Positions 51,394 to 60,211 of a stretch of 64,000 nucleotides of DNA are shown one piece after another; the first letter of the stretch is position 1; each line of letters opens with the position of its first letter. Below the pieces are notes generated by a model. The model did not search any database, had not been told where the DNA came from, and was given only the letters and a program-made list of their open reading frames with translations. Both the position numbers and the translations under genes were made by a program. The stretch comes from JASEGV01 sp947085405. GTDB lineage: Bacteria > Bacteroidota > Ignavibacteria > UBA10030 > BY39. The stretch lies in the NCBI GenBank assembly GCA_947085405.1, contig CAMTWO010000023.1, forward strand, positions 124,001 to 188,000. The letters are read 5' to 3'.

Positions 51394-52312
51394 TTAGACG
51401 CTCAGCTACCCTCAGTTTTGCACTACGAGACCTTGGATTTTGCACGATCTCTGTTTCTTCAGGTAGAATCGGTTTTTTTGTTAGAACTCGTATTAACGGC
51501 TTTGTTGTTTCTATGCCGGTCAATTTCCATGTTATATCTCTAGTCGGTGTTGAAAACTCCCTGAAGAACGATTTTACAATCCTGTCTTCAAGCGAGTGAT
51601 ACGAAATAACAACCAACCTGCCTGCCGGATTCAGGTGCATCAATGAACTTTTTAAAGCCGACTGTAAAGATTCTAATTCTCGGTTTACTTCAATTCTTAT
51701 AGCTTGAAAAATTCTTGCTAACGATTTATTCAGGAATTTTCCGCTTACAACAGATTTTACAATTTCAGCTAATTCTAAAGTAGTATCGATTGATTTACGT
51801 GTTCTTGAATCAACAATCTTTTTTGCAATCCGGCGCGAAAATTTTTCTTCGCCGAACTGCCAGAATATCCGGCTGAGTTCTTCTTCGGAATACGAATTGA
51901 CGATGTAATGTGCATCCAACTCTTGCCTCGAGTCGAAACGCATATCAAGTTTAGCATCGCTGCTAAAACTAAATCCCTTTTGGGCTGATTCGATTTGACG
52001 GGATGAAATTCCTAAATCAAAAAGAAATCCATCCACTCTAGGTAAGTTATGTTCGGAAAGAATTTGGGAGAGATGCGAAAAATTGCTTTGTACTAATAAC
52101 ACTCTTTCTCCAAAACGCATTTTTGAAAAATCAAGAGCATCTTTATCGGCATCAATTCCAATTAAAACTCCTGTGGGTTTGAGTCGTTCTAAAATTTTTT
52201 CCGAATGACCACCACCTCCTAAAGTTGCATCGACATAAACACCGTCGGGTTTAGTAATAAGATATTCAAGAACTTTTTCAACTAAAACCGGCGTGTGATA
52301 TTCATAGCTCAT
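51386..52312 (-). CDS. rsmH: 16S rRNA (cytosine-1402-N4)-methyltransferase
   Basis: 308 residues, usual length. HTPVLVEKVLEYL start, SAM site VDATLGGGGHSEKIL, GFLFDLGISSRQ, MRFDSRQ and VISYHSLEDRIVKSFF. Methylates C1402 in the ribosomal P site. Standard second gene of dcw clusters (mraW). It overlaps ftsL by eight bases and follows mraZ by 19. Confidence 0.96.
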   Translation of the reverse strand: MSYEYHTPVLVEKVLEYLITKPDGVYVDATLGGGGHSEKILERLKPTGVLIGIDADKDALDFSKMRFGERVLLVQSNFSHLSQILSEHNLPRVDGFLFDLGISSRQIESAQKGFSFSSDAKLDMRFDSRQELDAHYIVNSYSEEELSRIFWQFGEEKFSRRIAKKIVDSRTRKSIDTTLELAEIVKSVVSGKFLNKSLARIFQAIRIEVNRELESLQSALKSSLMHLNPAGRLVVISYHSLEDRIVKSFFREFSTPTRDITWKLTGIETTKPLIRVLTKKPILPEETEIVQNPRSRSAKLRVAERLND

Positions 52313-52331
52313 TGCATATTATCAAGGAACA

Positions 52332-52781
52332 TCAACCAAGATTGTTCATTACCTTTTGAGCGACAGTTTCGTAAGAATCAACTTGACTGCTAATATATTC
52401 TTCGTAAATTTTTGGATTCCAGATTTCTATTCTATTCCGAATTCCGATTATCAACGCATCGCTATCGATCTGAGCATATTCGCGTAAGTCGGGGGGGATA
52501 CTTATCCGTGCTTGTGAATCTAATGCCACTTCTGAAAGATTAGCATATATCGTCCGCTCTAATTGGCGATGTTCAGAATTATAAGCCGATAGCTTTATAA
52601 ATTCCGCTTCAACATTTGCCCAAATATTAATCGGATAAACAAACAAGCATTTATCGAATCCGCGCATAACAACAAAATGATCCTTGATATCGTCAGTAAG
52701 TTGCTTTCGCAATTTCGACGGAATATTCAAGCGACCTTTACTGTCCACGCTATATTTGTATGTTCCTTTAAATGAAGCCAT
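52332..52781 (-). CDS. mraZ: Transcriptional regulator MraZ
   Basis: 149 residues, with two AbrB-like beta domains: YSVDSKGRLNIPSKLRK (about 9-25) and ALDSQARISIPPDLREY (about 84-100). First gene of the dcw operon; MraZ binds short direct repeats in its own promoter region and controls the operon. Candidate repeats are present upstream (see 52812-52880). Confidence 0.95.
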   Translation of the reverse strand: MASFKGTYKYSVDSKGRLNIPSKLRKQLTDDIKDHFVVMRGFDKCLFVYPINIWANVEAEFIKLSAYNSEHRQLERTIYANLSEVALDSQARISIPPDLREYAQIDSDALIIGIRNRIEIWNPKIYEEYISSQVDSYETVAQKVMNNLG

Positions 52782-52811
52782 AAATTTTATAATTATTGAA
52801 AAGGGGTAATT

Positions 52812-52880
52812 TTCCTACACACTTTTACCCACTCTTGTATAATTTATATGGTAATTTAAACGATTTTCCTTCAAAGTCAA
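52812..52880 (-). promoter_or_regulatory. Candidate dcw promoter and MraZ-box repeats
   Basis: On the minus strand the bases GTGGGTAAAAGTGTGTAGG (about 52814-52832) contain GTGGGT and GTGTGT-like units repeating at ten bases, as in known MraZ operators (TGGGN direct repeats). A TTGACT box lies at 52875-52880. No clear -10 box at ideal spacing can be chosen with confidence. Confidence 0.5.
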
Positions 52881-53005
52881 GCAAAAAAACAAAATTTTAA
52901 TAATAATTTTTGTGGGTAATTTTTTAAAGTCGTAGTATTTTAGAAAATTGGCTTTATTAAGCTAATTTCGAGGGTTGGGCAACCAACTGTAAGTGAAGGT
53001 TTTTT

Positions 53006-53626
53006 TTACTTTTTTGCTGATAATATGTATTTTTGGGTTAATATTTTTCTTAACTCGTTTGTCGATTGAAAATGAACAGCATCAATGCCAAGTGCTATTG
53101 CAGATTCTACATTCGATAATTTGTCGTCAGTGAAAAATATTTCTTCCGGCTCCATCTCCAATTCATTGAGCATGAATCGAAATATTTCGTCATCCGGTTT
53201 CATTACACCGATTTTATACGATAAAAATAATCTTTGAAAATTTTCTAAAATCGGATAGTTCTTTTTAATATGATGCAGATGGAGTTCGTTAGTATTGCTC
53301 AACAAATATAACGGATATTGCCGGGCAAGTGCACTAACTACTTCCCCGATATTTTCAACCAACCCGGTCGCAACACTGCACCAAGCGTGAACAAACTTTT
53401 CATAATCAATATTAATTTGAAGCATCTTCATAGTTTCGTTGTAAAACTCGTGCGAACTTAATTTTCCACTTTCGTATGCGACCGCAGGGTTTTCTAATAG
53501 AGTGTAAACCTCCTCTTCACTGAATTTACCGTTAAGTCCTGTATGAACAAGGAAAGGTTTATAATCGATTTTTACTAATACATTTCCTAAATCAAAAACT
53601 ATTGCTTTTATTTTGTTGATACTCAT
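53006..53626 (-). CDS. HAD-family phosphatase, YihX-like
   Basis: 206 residues. Motif I is VFDLGNVLVKIDY, where the usual second Asp is Gly, as in the YihX/epoxide-hydrolase N-terminal subgroup; LLSNTNELHL is motif II, Lys in SYKIGVMKPDDEIF motif III, and FFTDDKLSNVESA motif IV. Likely a small-molecule (sugar phosphate) phosphatase. Its start overlaps the end of the metallophosphoesterase gene by one base. Confidence 0.85.
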   Translation of the reverse strand: MSINKIKAIVFDLGNVLVKIDYKPFLVHTGLNGKFSEEEVYTLLENPAVAYESGKLSSHEFYNETMKMLQINIDYEKFVHAWCSVATGLVENIGEVVSALARQYPLYLLSNTNELHLHHIKKNYPILENFQRLFLSYKIGVMKPDDEIFRFMLNELEMEPEEIFFTDDKLSNVESAIALGIDAVHFQSTNELRKILTQKYILSAKK

Positions 53627-54279
53627 TATTTGTACTCTGAATTTGTTACTTCTATTTTTTCACTGATTTGTATAACACCGTAATAACCGCGGCTTGCTTG
53701 TCCGCAATTAATTATTTTTGTTTTTCCTAAGACATCCTGTCCGCGTGCTTCGTGTATGTGTCCGCAAATTACTACATCTACTTTTTCATTCTCAATAAAA
53801 TCCCGGACAGCCGAACTGCCGGCGTGAAAACCTGAATGAACGATATCTACTTTCGTCCCATAAGGTGGTGCGTGCGAAACTAAAATTTTAATTTTTGCTT
53901 TCAGCACATCTTTATATCCTTCGGCAATTTTTTCAGCGATTACTTCTTCATCAATTTCATACGGCGTCCGCAGTGGTGAAACAGGCGACCCTGATACGCC
54001 AAATATTCCTAAATCATTTATTATCAAGCCCTTACCGTGTATTGAAACATTCAATTTACAAAACAAATCGTCGTGGTGGGGTAAGTCCATATTGCCGGCA
54101 ATGCACAACAAATTTGGCGTTAAAGTTTGTAACTGCCGAATAACCGATTCAACTTCTTGGACTGTGCCTACGTTTGTCAAATCGCCGCCAATTATTACTA
54201 AATCGGATTTTTCAGATTTAATGATTTCTAAAACCCGCTTATACGAACTATGTATGTCGGTGAATGCTAAAATGCGCAT
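53626..54279 (-). CDS. Calcineurin-like metallophosphoesterase
   Basis: 217 residues, a single YfcE-type domain. Metal motifs in order: DIHSS near 7, GGDLTN near 31, AGNMDLPH near 61, VSHAPPYGT near 135 and GHIHEARG near 173. Hydrolyses phosphodiesters of unknown identity. It heads a two-gene unit with the HAD phosphatase and runs away from the divergent repressor gene at 54438. Confidence 0.88.
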   Translation of the reverse strand: MRILAFTDIHSSYKRVLEIIKSEKSDLVIIGGDLTNVGTVQEVESVIRQLQTLTPNLLCIAGNMDLPHHDDLFCKLNVSIHGKGLIINDLGIFGVSGSPVSPLRTPYEIDEEVIAEKIAEGYKDVLKAKIKILVSHAPPYGTKVDIVHSGFHAGSSAVRDFIENEKVDVVICGHIHEARGQDVLGKTKIINCGQASRGYYGVIQISEKIEVTNSEYK

Positions 54280-54335
54280 CTATATTTGGTTATTTTTACA
54301 ACTCAACCTACAAAAACATTTAAAAATATCAAAAC

Positions 54336-54414
54336 TTGACTTCTCAAAAATAATTCCTTATTTTAGTGTGCGACAAAATTGACGCTGATAAAAATATATC
54401 ATGACATATATGTC
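54336..54414 (+). promoter_or_regulatory. Promoter and palindromic operator of the S24 repressor gene
   Basis: TTGACT (54336-54341), 17 bases, TATTTT (54359-54364) form a reasonable sigma-70-like promoter. Downstream, GACATATATGTC (54403-54414) is a perfect 12-base palindrome framed by TGATA and TATCA, 24 bases before the start codon. It is the natural candidate for self-repression. Confidence 0.55.
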
Positions 54415-54437
54415 TATCAAATAAACAAAAGGTAAAT

Positions 54438-55091
54438 ATGAGATCAAAAATCGGCAACCGTATAAACGAATCCCGGTTGAACAAAGAACTCGACCAGCAC
54501 ACATTAGCTGAAAAAGTTGATGTGGCAACACGAACGCTGCAACGTTGGGAAAAAGGCGAGCAAGTCCCCGACAGCAACTACCTGATGCGACTTGCAAAAT
54601 TTACGGGTGTGCGCCCTGAATGGCTGCTGACAGGTGAAGGCGAGATGTATCATTCGCCGCCCGACAGGACAAAAATTTTCCCATTACACAAAGCAACATA
54701 TTTACGAGATATTCCTTTAGTGGATATTCCATTGTACTCGTCGGTTCCTGCAGGAAGGACAACTCCTATTTTTCATCCGGATTATGTTGACCGTTATGTT
54801 ACGATTGATAATATAAACGACCCGAATGCTTTCGCACTTGTTGTTAAGGGGGCAAGTATGTCGCCAAAAATTGAGGACAGCGATATCGTTGTCGTAAGTC
54901 CGAAGCAGGAGGTTCGCAACGGTGATATCTGTGTAGTGCGTGTGAACGATGAAGATGTTTTGAAGAAAGTAAAAATCGACAGCACACATATTCATTTAAT
55001 TCCACTAAATCCTGATTTTGAGCCGGTTTCAGTGCGTAAGCGTGACGTTGGATTTATTTGGAGAGTTGTGAAGGTAATAAAGAATTTATGA
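54438..55091 (+). CDS. LexA/CI-type repressor (XRE helix-turn-helix plus S24 peptidase)
   Basis: 217 residues. N-terminal XRE domain (about 5-60): DQHTLAEKVDVATRTLQRWEKGE. C-terminal S24 domain: cleavage site Ala-Gly in SVPAGRTTP (about residue 100), catalytic Ser in VKGASMSPKIEDSD (about 137-150) and Lys in EDVLKKVKI (about 175). Such proteins cut themselves when RecA filaments form and then release their targets. No phage genes are around it, so it may be a host SOS-type or stress regulator. Its targets cannot be told. Confidence 0.9.
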   Translation: MRSKIGNRINESRLNKELDQHTLAEKVDVATRTLQRWEKGEQVPDSNYLMRLAKFTGVRPEWLLTGEGEMYHSPPDRTKIFPLHKATYLRDIPLVDIPLYSSVPAGRTTPIFHPDYVDRYVTIDNINDPNAFALVVKGASMSPKIEDSDIVVVSPKQEVRNGDICVVRVNDEDVLKKVKIDSTHIHLIPLNPDFEPVSVRKRDVGFIWRVVKVIKNL

Positions 55092-55338
55092 CCCTTCGAC
55101 AAGCTCAGGGTAAATTTGTAATTCCTAATTGGAGATTTGAGTAGGTGATGTTTGGGATTTCTGATTTTACCTGCCCGCCGAAGTGTGTTCTTTTAAACGT
55201 AGGCGGGGATTTTAGATTTGGGTTTCAGTGTGTCCTATGTCATCTTGAGAATTAATAACCGATCTTTTGGATTTATTCCTTTTGTTTTCTCACTAATTTT
55301 ATTTAGATTTACACAGTCTTATACGGTTTTAAATCAAG
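55092..55338. repeat. Spacer with two short repeats
   Basis: Directly after the repressor stop: CCCTTCGACAAGCTCAGGG, a widely repeated palindrome-like word related to the TTCGACT..GCTCA element at 2034 and 8677. At about 55171 CCTGCCCGCC faces GGCGGGG, another copy of the GC-rich intergenic palindrome. Otherwise nothing seen. Confidence 0.55.
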
Positions 55339-55364
55339 AAGAGGCAATTTGCCTCTTGTTTTTT
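55339..55364 (+). terminator. Hairpin with U-tract just before the PLD gene
   Basis: AAGAGGCAA (55339-55347) and TTGCCTCTT (55349-55357) pair almost fully, then G and six T (55359-55364). It has the form of an intrinsic terminator but sits only 23 bases before the start codon, so it may act as an attenuator of that gene or end transcription coming from upstream. Confidence 0.65.
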
Positions 55365-55386
55365 ATAATTTAAACAGGAAAGTTTT

Positions 55387-58300
55387 ATGAAAAAGTTTGT
55401 ATTGTTTTTAGCAATAATAATTTTTGCGGCATCGACTATTTTCTCACAACAGATTATCATTAATGAGGCATTCAATGGTGCGGCTCAAACAGATGAATGG
55501 ATTGAGTTGCTTGTTGTTCAAGATGGATTAGATATCAGAGGATGGGACTTAAGAGATTTTTCTAGTGCGGGTGCAGCTCAAGCTCCTTTAGTATTTAGCT
55601 CAAATTCCTTATGGAGTAATTTGAAATCAGGGACACTCATTATTATAACACAAGTAGCTGCCCACACAGAAGATACTGATGCTTCAGATTATGTGGTAAC
55701 TATAAAAGCAGCTAACGCAACATATTTCACTGGAAATCCATTTAATGTTGCCGCAGCGAGCGAAGCAATCCAAATCCGTAATGCGAGCCAAACTCATATT
55801 TTTGGTGTTTCGTGGGGAACCGCAAATGCCACAAGCATACCAAACCCTAAAGTTCATTTTACAGGTCCCGCAACAGGAAGCACTTCAACGGCTTTTAGCG
55901 GAGATAATGTTAGTCTGCTAACAAATGTGGCAAATTGGGCGCAAAATACTACAACTATCACACGTGGGACAGGCAATACAACAGCTAATTCATCATGGAT
56001 AAGTCTGTTACGTGCACGACCTGAAGGTTCAGGATCGGTATCAATCAAACCAACAGTTATAAATGGCAGTGTCGATACAACAATAAAAATTACTTATCGC
56101 AAAGACCCTGCCTTTGCGGTTAATAATTTAAGAATAATTGTTCCGCCCGAATTTTCATGGTCAAAGAATATTAGCGATGTTAGCTACACAAACATAACTG
56201 CAACTGCAATCATGGCAGGCGATACAATTTATTTTACGGGTATATCGTTCAGTGCAGATTCAACAGAAATTACAATCTCACCTATTACATCAGCAACATT
56301 TACAGGTTATTATAAATTTAAAACTCAATCAGGTGCAAGCGGAAGTTATGGCGATGTTGCCCCGATTCCGGTAATTACTGTTTATGGTGCAGCAATACCA
56401 ATCTCAGAAGTAAAAGTAAACGATGCAAACGGAGCTTCCACAAGAATCGGTGATCTGGTAACTGTTCGTGGAATTATAACTGTTGCGAATGAGTTTGGCA
56501 GTCCGAGTTTTATACAAGATAATTCCGCAGGAATGTCGATATACGGAACTATCTTTTCTGCAGCCGTTAATGTTGGTGACGAAGTACAGGTAACCGGAAA
56601 AGTAACACAATTCGGTGGATTGAACCAAATTGAGTTGCCCGAACAGTATTCAGTTATTAGCTCAGGCAATTTTGCTGATCCGGTAATAGCAACTCCAACA
56701 CAGATTAAGTCTGATGGTGTTAATGGGGTCGAAAATTATGAAGGTAAACTCGTACATATTATCGGCGTTACTGTTACAAATGTAAATGGAACTCCGGTTA
56801 CAAGCTGGGCAGCAAATACGAACTATCGCCTGATTGGCGCCTCAGCAAGTGATACGGTTCAAATACGTATCGACAATAACACAAACTTGGTTGGAGGTGT
56901 CGCTCCTGGCGGCACGTTCGATCTAATCGGGGTAGTCGGGCAATATAAAACGGCTTCACCTTACATTGGTGGTTATCAAGTTATGCCTCGCTTTACTGCG
57001 GATATTATTTCATCAGGACCTCTATTCACCGAATATCCTGAAGAAACGTATCTTGATTCAACTTCGGTAACGGTTGGCTGGAAAACACTTTTTCCCGGTA
57101 CTTCACGAATAAGATATGGAGTTACTACAAATTATGAGTCAGGTGTAATCGAACCCGACAATGATTTGAAGACATCTCATTCAGTAGCAATAACCGGCTT
57201 AACAGCAGCAACGATGTACAACGTTCAAGCGTTTTCTGTTTCGGGAAGTGATACAAGTTTTGCAGGTAATTTAATTGTCAGCACAACATCAAAATCTCCA
57301 ACAACCGGAAAAATTAATGTTTACTTTAGCAAGAGTGTGAACACGACATTATCGACGGGTGAGGCAGCTTTAGGTAATATTAATTTATCTTCAAAAGTTA
57401 TAGAGAGAATAAACAACTCAAGAAGATCAATTGATGCGGCACTCTATAGTTTAAGCGGTACGGTCGGCGCTAATGTCGCGAGCGCTTTGGTTGCTGCAAA
57501 AAATCGTGGTGTTAAAGTTCGCGTTATAGGTGAATATGATAACAGAACCACTTTGCCTTGGTCAACTCTCACAAATAATGGAATCACTGTTGTTTACGAT
57601 GCTTACGGACTTAATGACGGTACAGGACTTCATCATAATAAGTTCTTCGTATTCGATGCTAGAGGCGGAGCTGCTGATAGTGTTTGGGTATGGACAGGTT
57701 CCTGGAATGCTACAGACCCCGGAACTGATGCTGATAGACAAAATGCAATTGAATTACAGGATGTGGCTCTTGCGGGCGCATACACACGCGAATTCGAAGA
57801 AATGTGGGGAAGCAGCACCGAAACACCTAACTCATCGGTATCCAAATTCGGTGCAAGAAAACTTAACAACACTCCGCACAAATTTATCATCGGCGGTAAA
57901 TATGTCGAGTCGTATTTCAGTCCGAGCGATAGAACCACAACTTACATTGGCAAAGCATTAGGAAAAGCACAAAGCTCAATTAATATCGCTATGCTGACTT
58001 TCACAAGAAAAGAGTTGGCTGATTCTATAGTTGTAAAGAAAAATGCAGGAAAAAAGACACGCGTAATTTTAGATAACGGTACCGATCTCGGAACTCAATA
58101 TCCTTACATGCAATCAAGTGGTGTAGATATTTTATTAAAAGTTGGCACCGGATTTTTACATCATAAGTACGCAATCGTCGATGCCGAACCTTATGGAGGA
58201 ACTGCCTGGGTCGTAACCGGTTCGCATAACTGGTCGTCAGCCGCTGAAACAAGGAACGATGAAAACACATTAATTATAAAAGATAATATAATTGGAAATC

Positions 58301-58656
58301 TTTATATACAAGAATTTGCCGCACGATACACTGAAGCTGGCGGAACCGACCCTGTTCTTGTTGGCGTGAACGAAAACGGAAACGGAATTCCTGATAACTT
58401 CAATCTAACTCAAAACTATCCAAATCCATTCAACCCAACGACTACAATTGCATTCAGTTTACCGATAGCAAATTTAGTTACTCTGAAGGTTTACAATATA
58501 TTGGGACAAGAAGTAGCTACATTGGTAAACGAAGAAATGAAAGCCGGTAATTACACAGTTAATTTCAATGCAACTCAATTAGCCAGCGGAGTTTATTTTT
58601 ACAAACTTACGGCAGGCTCGTTCACTTCTGTGAAGAAGATGACCCTGATGCGGTAG
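55387..58656 (+). CDS. Secreted phospholipase-D-fold protein with lamin-tail and T9SS domains
   Basis: 1089 residues. Signal peptide 1-20. About 21-190 is a lamin-tail-like domain (IIINEAFNGAAQTDEWIELL). About 335-435 is an OB-fold-like unit (ITVANEFGSPSFIQDN; VNVGDEVQVTGKVTQFGG). About 550-635 is a fibronectin-type sandwich (TVGWKTLFPGTSRIRYG). Two PLD half-sites follow: LHHNKFFVFD with TGSWNATD, and FLHHKYAIVD with TGSHNWSS; each has H-x-K. The C-terminal 75 residues are the type IX sorting signal (YPNPFNPTTTIAFSLP; GVYFYKLTAG). Likely a surface nuclease or phospholipase. Confidence 0.87.
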   Translation: MKKFVLFLAIIIFAASTIFSQQIIINEAFNGAAQTDEWIELLVVQDGLDIRGWDLRDFSSAGAAQAPLVFSSNSLWSNLKSGTLIIITQVAAHTEDTDASDYVVTIKAANATYFTGNPFNVAAASEAIQIRNASQTHIFGVSWGTANATSIPNPKVHFTGPATGSTSTAFSGDNVSLLTNVANWAQNTTTITRGTGNTTANSSWISLLRARPEGSGSVSIKPTVINGSVDTTIKITYRKDPAFAVNNLRIIVPPEFSWSKNISDVSYTNITATAIMAGDTIYFTGISFSADSTEITISPITSATFTGYYKFKTQSGASGSYGDVAPIPVITVYGAAIPISEVKVNDANGASTRIGDLVTVRGIITVANEFGSPSFIQDNSAGMSIYGTIFSAAVNVGDEVQVTGKVTQFGGLNQIELPEQYSVISSGNFADPVIATPTQIKSDGVNGVENYEGKLVHIIGVTVTNVNGTPVTSWAANTNYRLIGASASDTVQIRIDNNTNLVGGVAPGGTFDLIGVVGQYKTASPYIGGYQVMPRFTADIISSGPLFTEYPEETYLDSTSVTVGWKTLFPGTSRIRYGVTTNYESGVIEPDNDLKTSHSVAITGLTAATMYNVQAFSVSGSDTSFAGNLIVSTTSKSPTTGKINVYFSKSVNTTLSTGEAALGNINLSSKVIERINNSRRSIDAALYSLSGTVGANVASALVAAKNRGVKVRVIGEYDNRTTLPWSTLTNNGITVVYDAYGLNDGTGLHHNKFFVFDARGGAADSVWVWTGSWNATDPGTDADRQNAIELQDVALAGAYTREFEEMWGSSTETPNSSVSKFGARKLNNTPHKFIIGGKYVESYFSPSDRTTTYIGKALGKAQSSINIAMLTFTRKELADSIVVKKNAGKKTRVILDNGTDLGTQYPYMQSSGVDILLKVGTGFLHHKYAIVDAEPYGGTAWVVTGSHNWSSAAETRNDENTLIIKDNIIGNLYIQEFAARYTEAGGTDPVLVGVNENGNGIPDNFNLTQNYPNPFNPTTTIAFSLPIANLVTLKVYNILGQEVATLVNEEMKAGNYTVNFNATQLASGVYFYKLTAGSFTSVKKMTLMR

Positions 58657-59437
58657 ATAAAGAATTGAATCCCCGCCAGAGGCGGATGTGCCCGCCTGAC
58701 CGGACGGGCAGGCCTATGGCACAATTGATTCATTTGATCATTGAATCAATGCCCGCCTGACTTAATGGATTCAATATAGCGGGCTGGGATAAATGAGGTC
58801 ATTGATCATATCGAGCCGATTCGCAAAACGAGTCGGCTCTTTTTATTATTGCAATTACTGCTCGACCTAAAAAAAAGCCGACGAGACTCGTCGACCTATA
58901 ATACGGTTTTACATCCACTCCCGTTTTTCGCAGACAGAAAAAGTCCTGTCTTTCGCAGGGCTATCACAACAAAATATTAACTGATTGTAAAATAATGAGT
59001 TAACGTCTTATAATTAATTGACTGGGTGCTGCAATGCTGAAAGAGCATGAGACACACGGAGATAAAATTTTAAACGAAATCGTCAAGGCGAACCACAAAA
59101 AATTTTTGGAATTAGTCTGTTGCTTCGTGTTTTTCGTGTCCGACTTCGTGCTCTTCGTGTAATAAAAAACATAATTCAGCAGTAAATGAATTTCACGAAG
59201 GTACACGAAGAAAATAATTTTCACGAAGACGCACGAAGTATAAATATCTTCTGTAACAAAAAAAATAATTGCACATAGGAAACGAAAGCTCAGAAGTACA
59301 TCAGGTAAAGATTCCGGGATGATTACCGAATGTATTTGTTTTCAGAACGCCGGCAAATTAAAAAAGGGTATATAGCGAACAGTGGGAAAATATCAGGGTG
59401 CTGCATTGCGGAAAACAGGAAGGGATTTAAAACGTAT
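58657..59437. repeat. Long noncoding spacer made of repeats
   Basis: About 780 bases without a credible gene. In order: GC-rich palindromes CCCGCC..GGCGG and CCTGACCGGACGGGCAGG nested between TGTGCC and GGCACA (58687-58723); ATTGATTCA (58724-58732) facing TGAATCAAT (58742-58750); a terminator hairpin (58813-58844); CGACGAG-ACTCGTCG near 58882; then TTCGTG words (59122-59160) and their complements CACGAA (59195-59238), forming a large inverted repeat. A 74-codon frame on the minus strand (59000-59224) is made of this repeat. Confidence 0.7.
58813..58844 (+). terminator. Rho-independent terminator
   Basis: GAGCCGATTCG-caaaa-CGAGTCGGCTC (58813-58839, one G-T pair) followed by TTTTT. It lies about 155 bases after the PLD gene stop and is the best candidate to end that transcript. 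Confidence 0.8.
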
Positions 59438-60211
59438 CTACTTTCTGTGCAAGTATCTAATCAATTTTAATACAAATCCTGCCGGTATAAATTTTACTGA
59501 ACAAACAAAAACTCTGTTCATCAATCCGTGAATAGCTAATCTTTTCCCTTTTGCCATCGCACGGTATCCAAAAAGAGCTACATCATAAGAACTGGCAAAT
59601 TTTAAATACTTCATAATTTTTGATTTTTTCATTCCCGCAGTATCTTGAAAACCTGATACAGTGGGTCCGGGACATAAACAAGTTACCGTAACTCCGCTTC
59701 CTTCAATCTCAGTTGCGATTGCCTGCGAAAACGATACAACAAACGATTTCGTAGCATAGTAAACCGCCATCAACGGTCCTGGTTGGAATGCTGCTGTTGA
59801 AGCTACGTTTAAAATTTTGCCACTCCCCCGTTTAACCATATCAGCCAGAAACAGTCTGGTTAATTGAACAAGTGCAACCATATTAACATTCATCATGCTT
59901 TTATGAACATTCAAATCAGTTTCTGAAAATTTCCCGACATTCCCGAATCCTGCATTGTTCACTAAAACATCAATCTGTGTTTGTTCAAGCTCGTTATATA
60001 TTTCTTGAGCGGAAGTTGGGTTGGCTAAATCTTTTTCGATTACTCTGACTGAAACTTTACTTCCCTTTTCTAATTCAGTTTTTAATTTCTCAAGTTCATT
60101 TATTCTGCGGGCAACTAAAACTAAATCATAACCATCGCGTGCAAATAATCGGGCAAATTCTAAACCAATGCCGCCCGAGGCGCCTGTAATTAATGCTATT
60201 TTTCGATTCAT
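59438..60211 (-). CDS. Short-chain dehydrogenase/reductase
   Basis: 257 residues. Classical SDR: TGASGGIGLEFA binds NADP (Arg at ARRINEL supports NADP), NNAGFGNVG, catalytic Ser in VASTAAFQ and YYATKSFV. It is closest in feel to the DltE/YqjQ-type oxidoreductases that act on lipids or ketones; the substrate is unknown. ATG overlaps the stop of the rlmB-like gene by four bases. Confidence 0.85.
   Translation of the reverse strand: MNRKIALITGASGGIGLEFARLFARDGYDLVLVARRINELEKLKTELEKGSKVSVRVIEKDLANPTSAQEIYNELEQTQIDVLVNNAGFGNVGKFSETDLNVHKSMMNVNMVALVQLTRLFLADMVKRGSGKILNVASTAAFQPGPLMAVYYATKSFVVSFSQAIATEIEGSGVTVTCLCPGPTVSGFQDTAGMKKSKIMKYLKFASSYDVALFGYRAMAKGKRLAIHGLMNRVFVCSVKFIPAGFVLKLIRYLHRK

Noticed and set aside
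54438..55091. Prophage signalled by the CI-like repressor
   Set aside because: No integrase, terminase, capsid or other phage genes are nearby; neighbours are ordinary host genes.
59000..59224. 74-codon minus-strand frame
   Set aside because: It consists of the TTCGTG/CACGAA repeat cluster and has no ribosome site or protein-like character.
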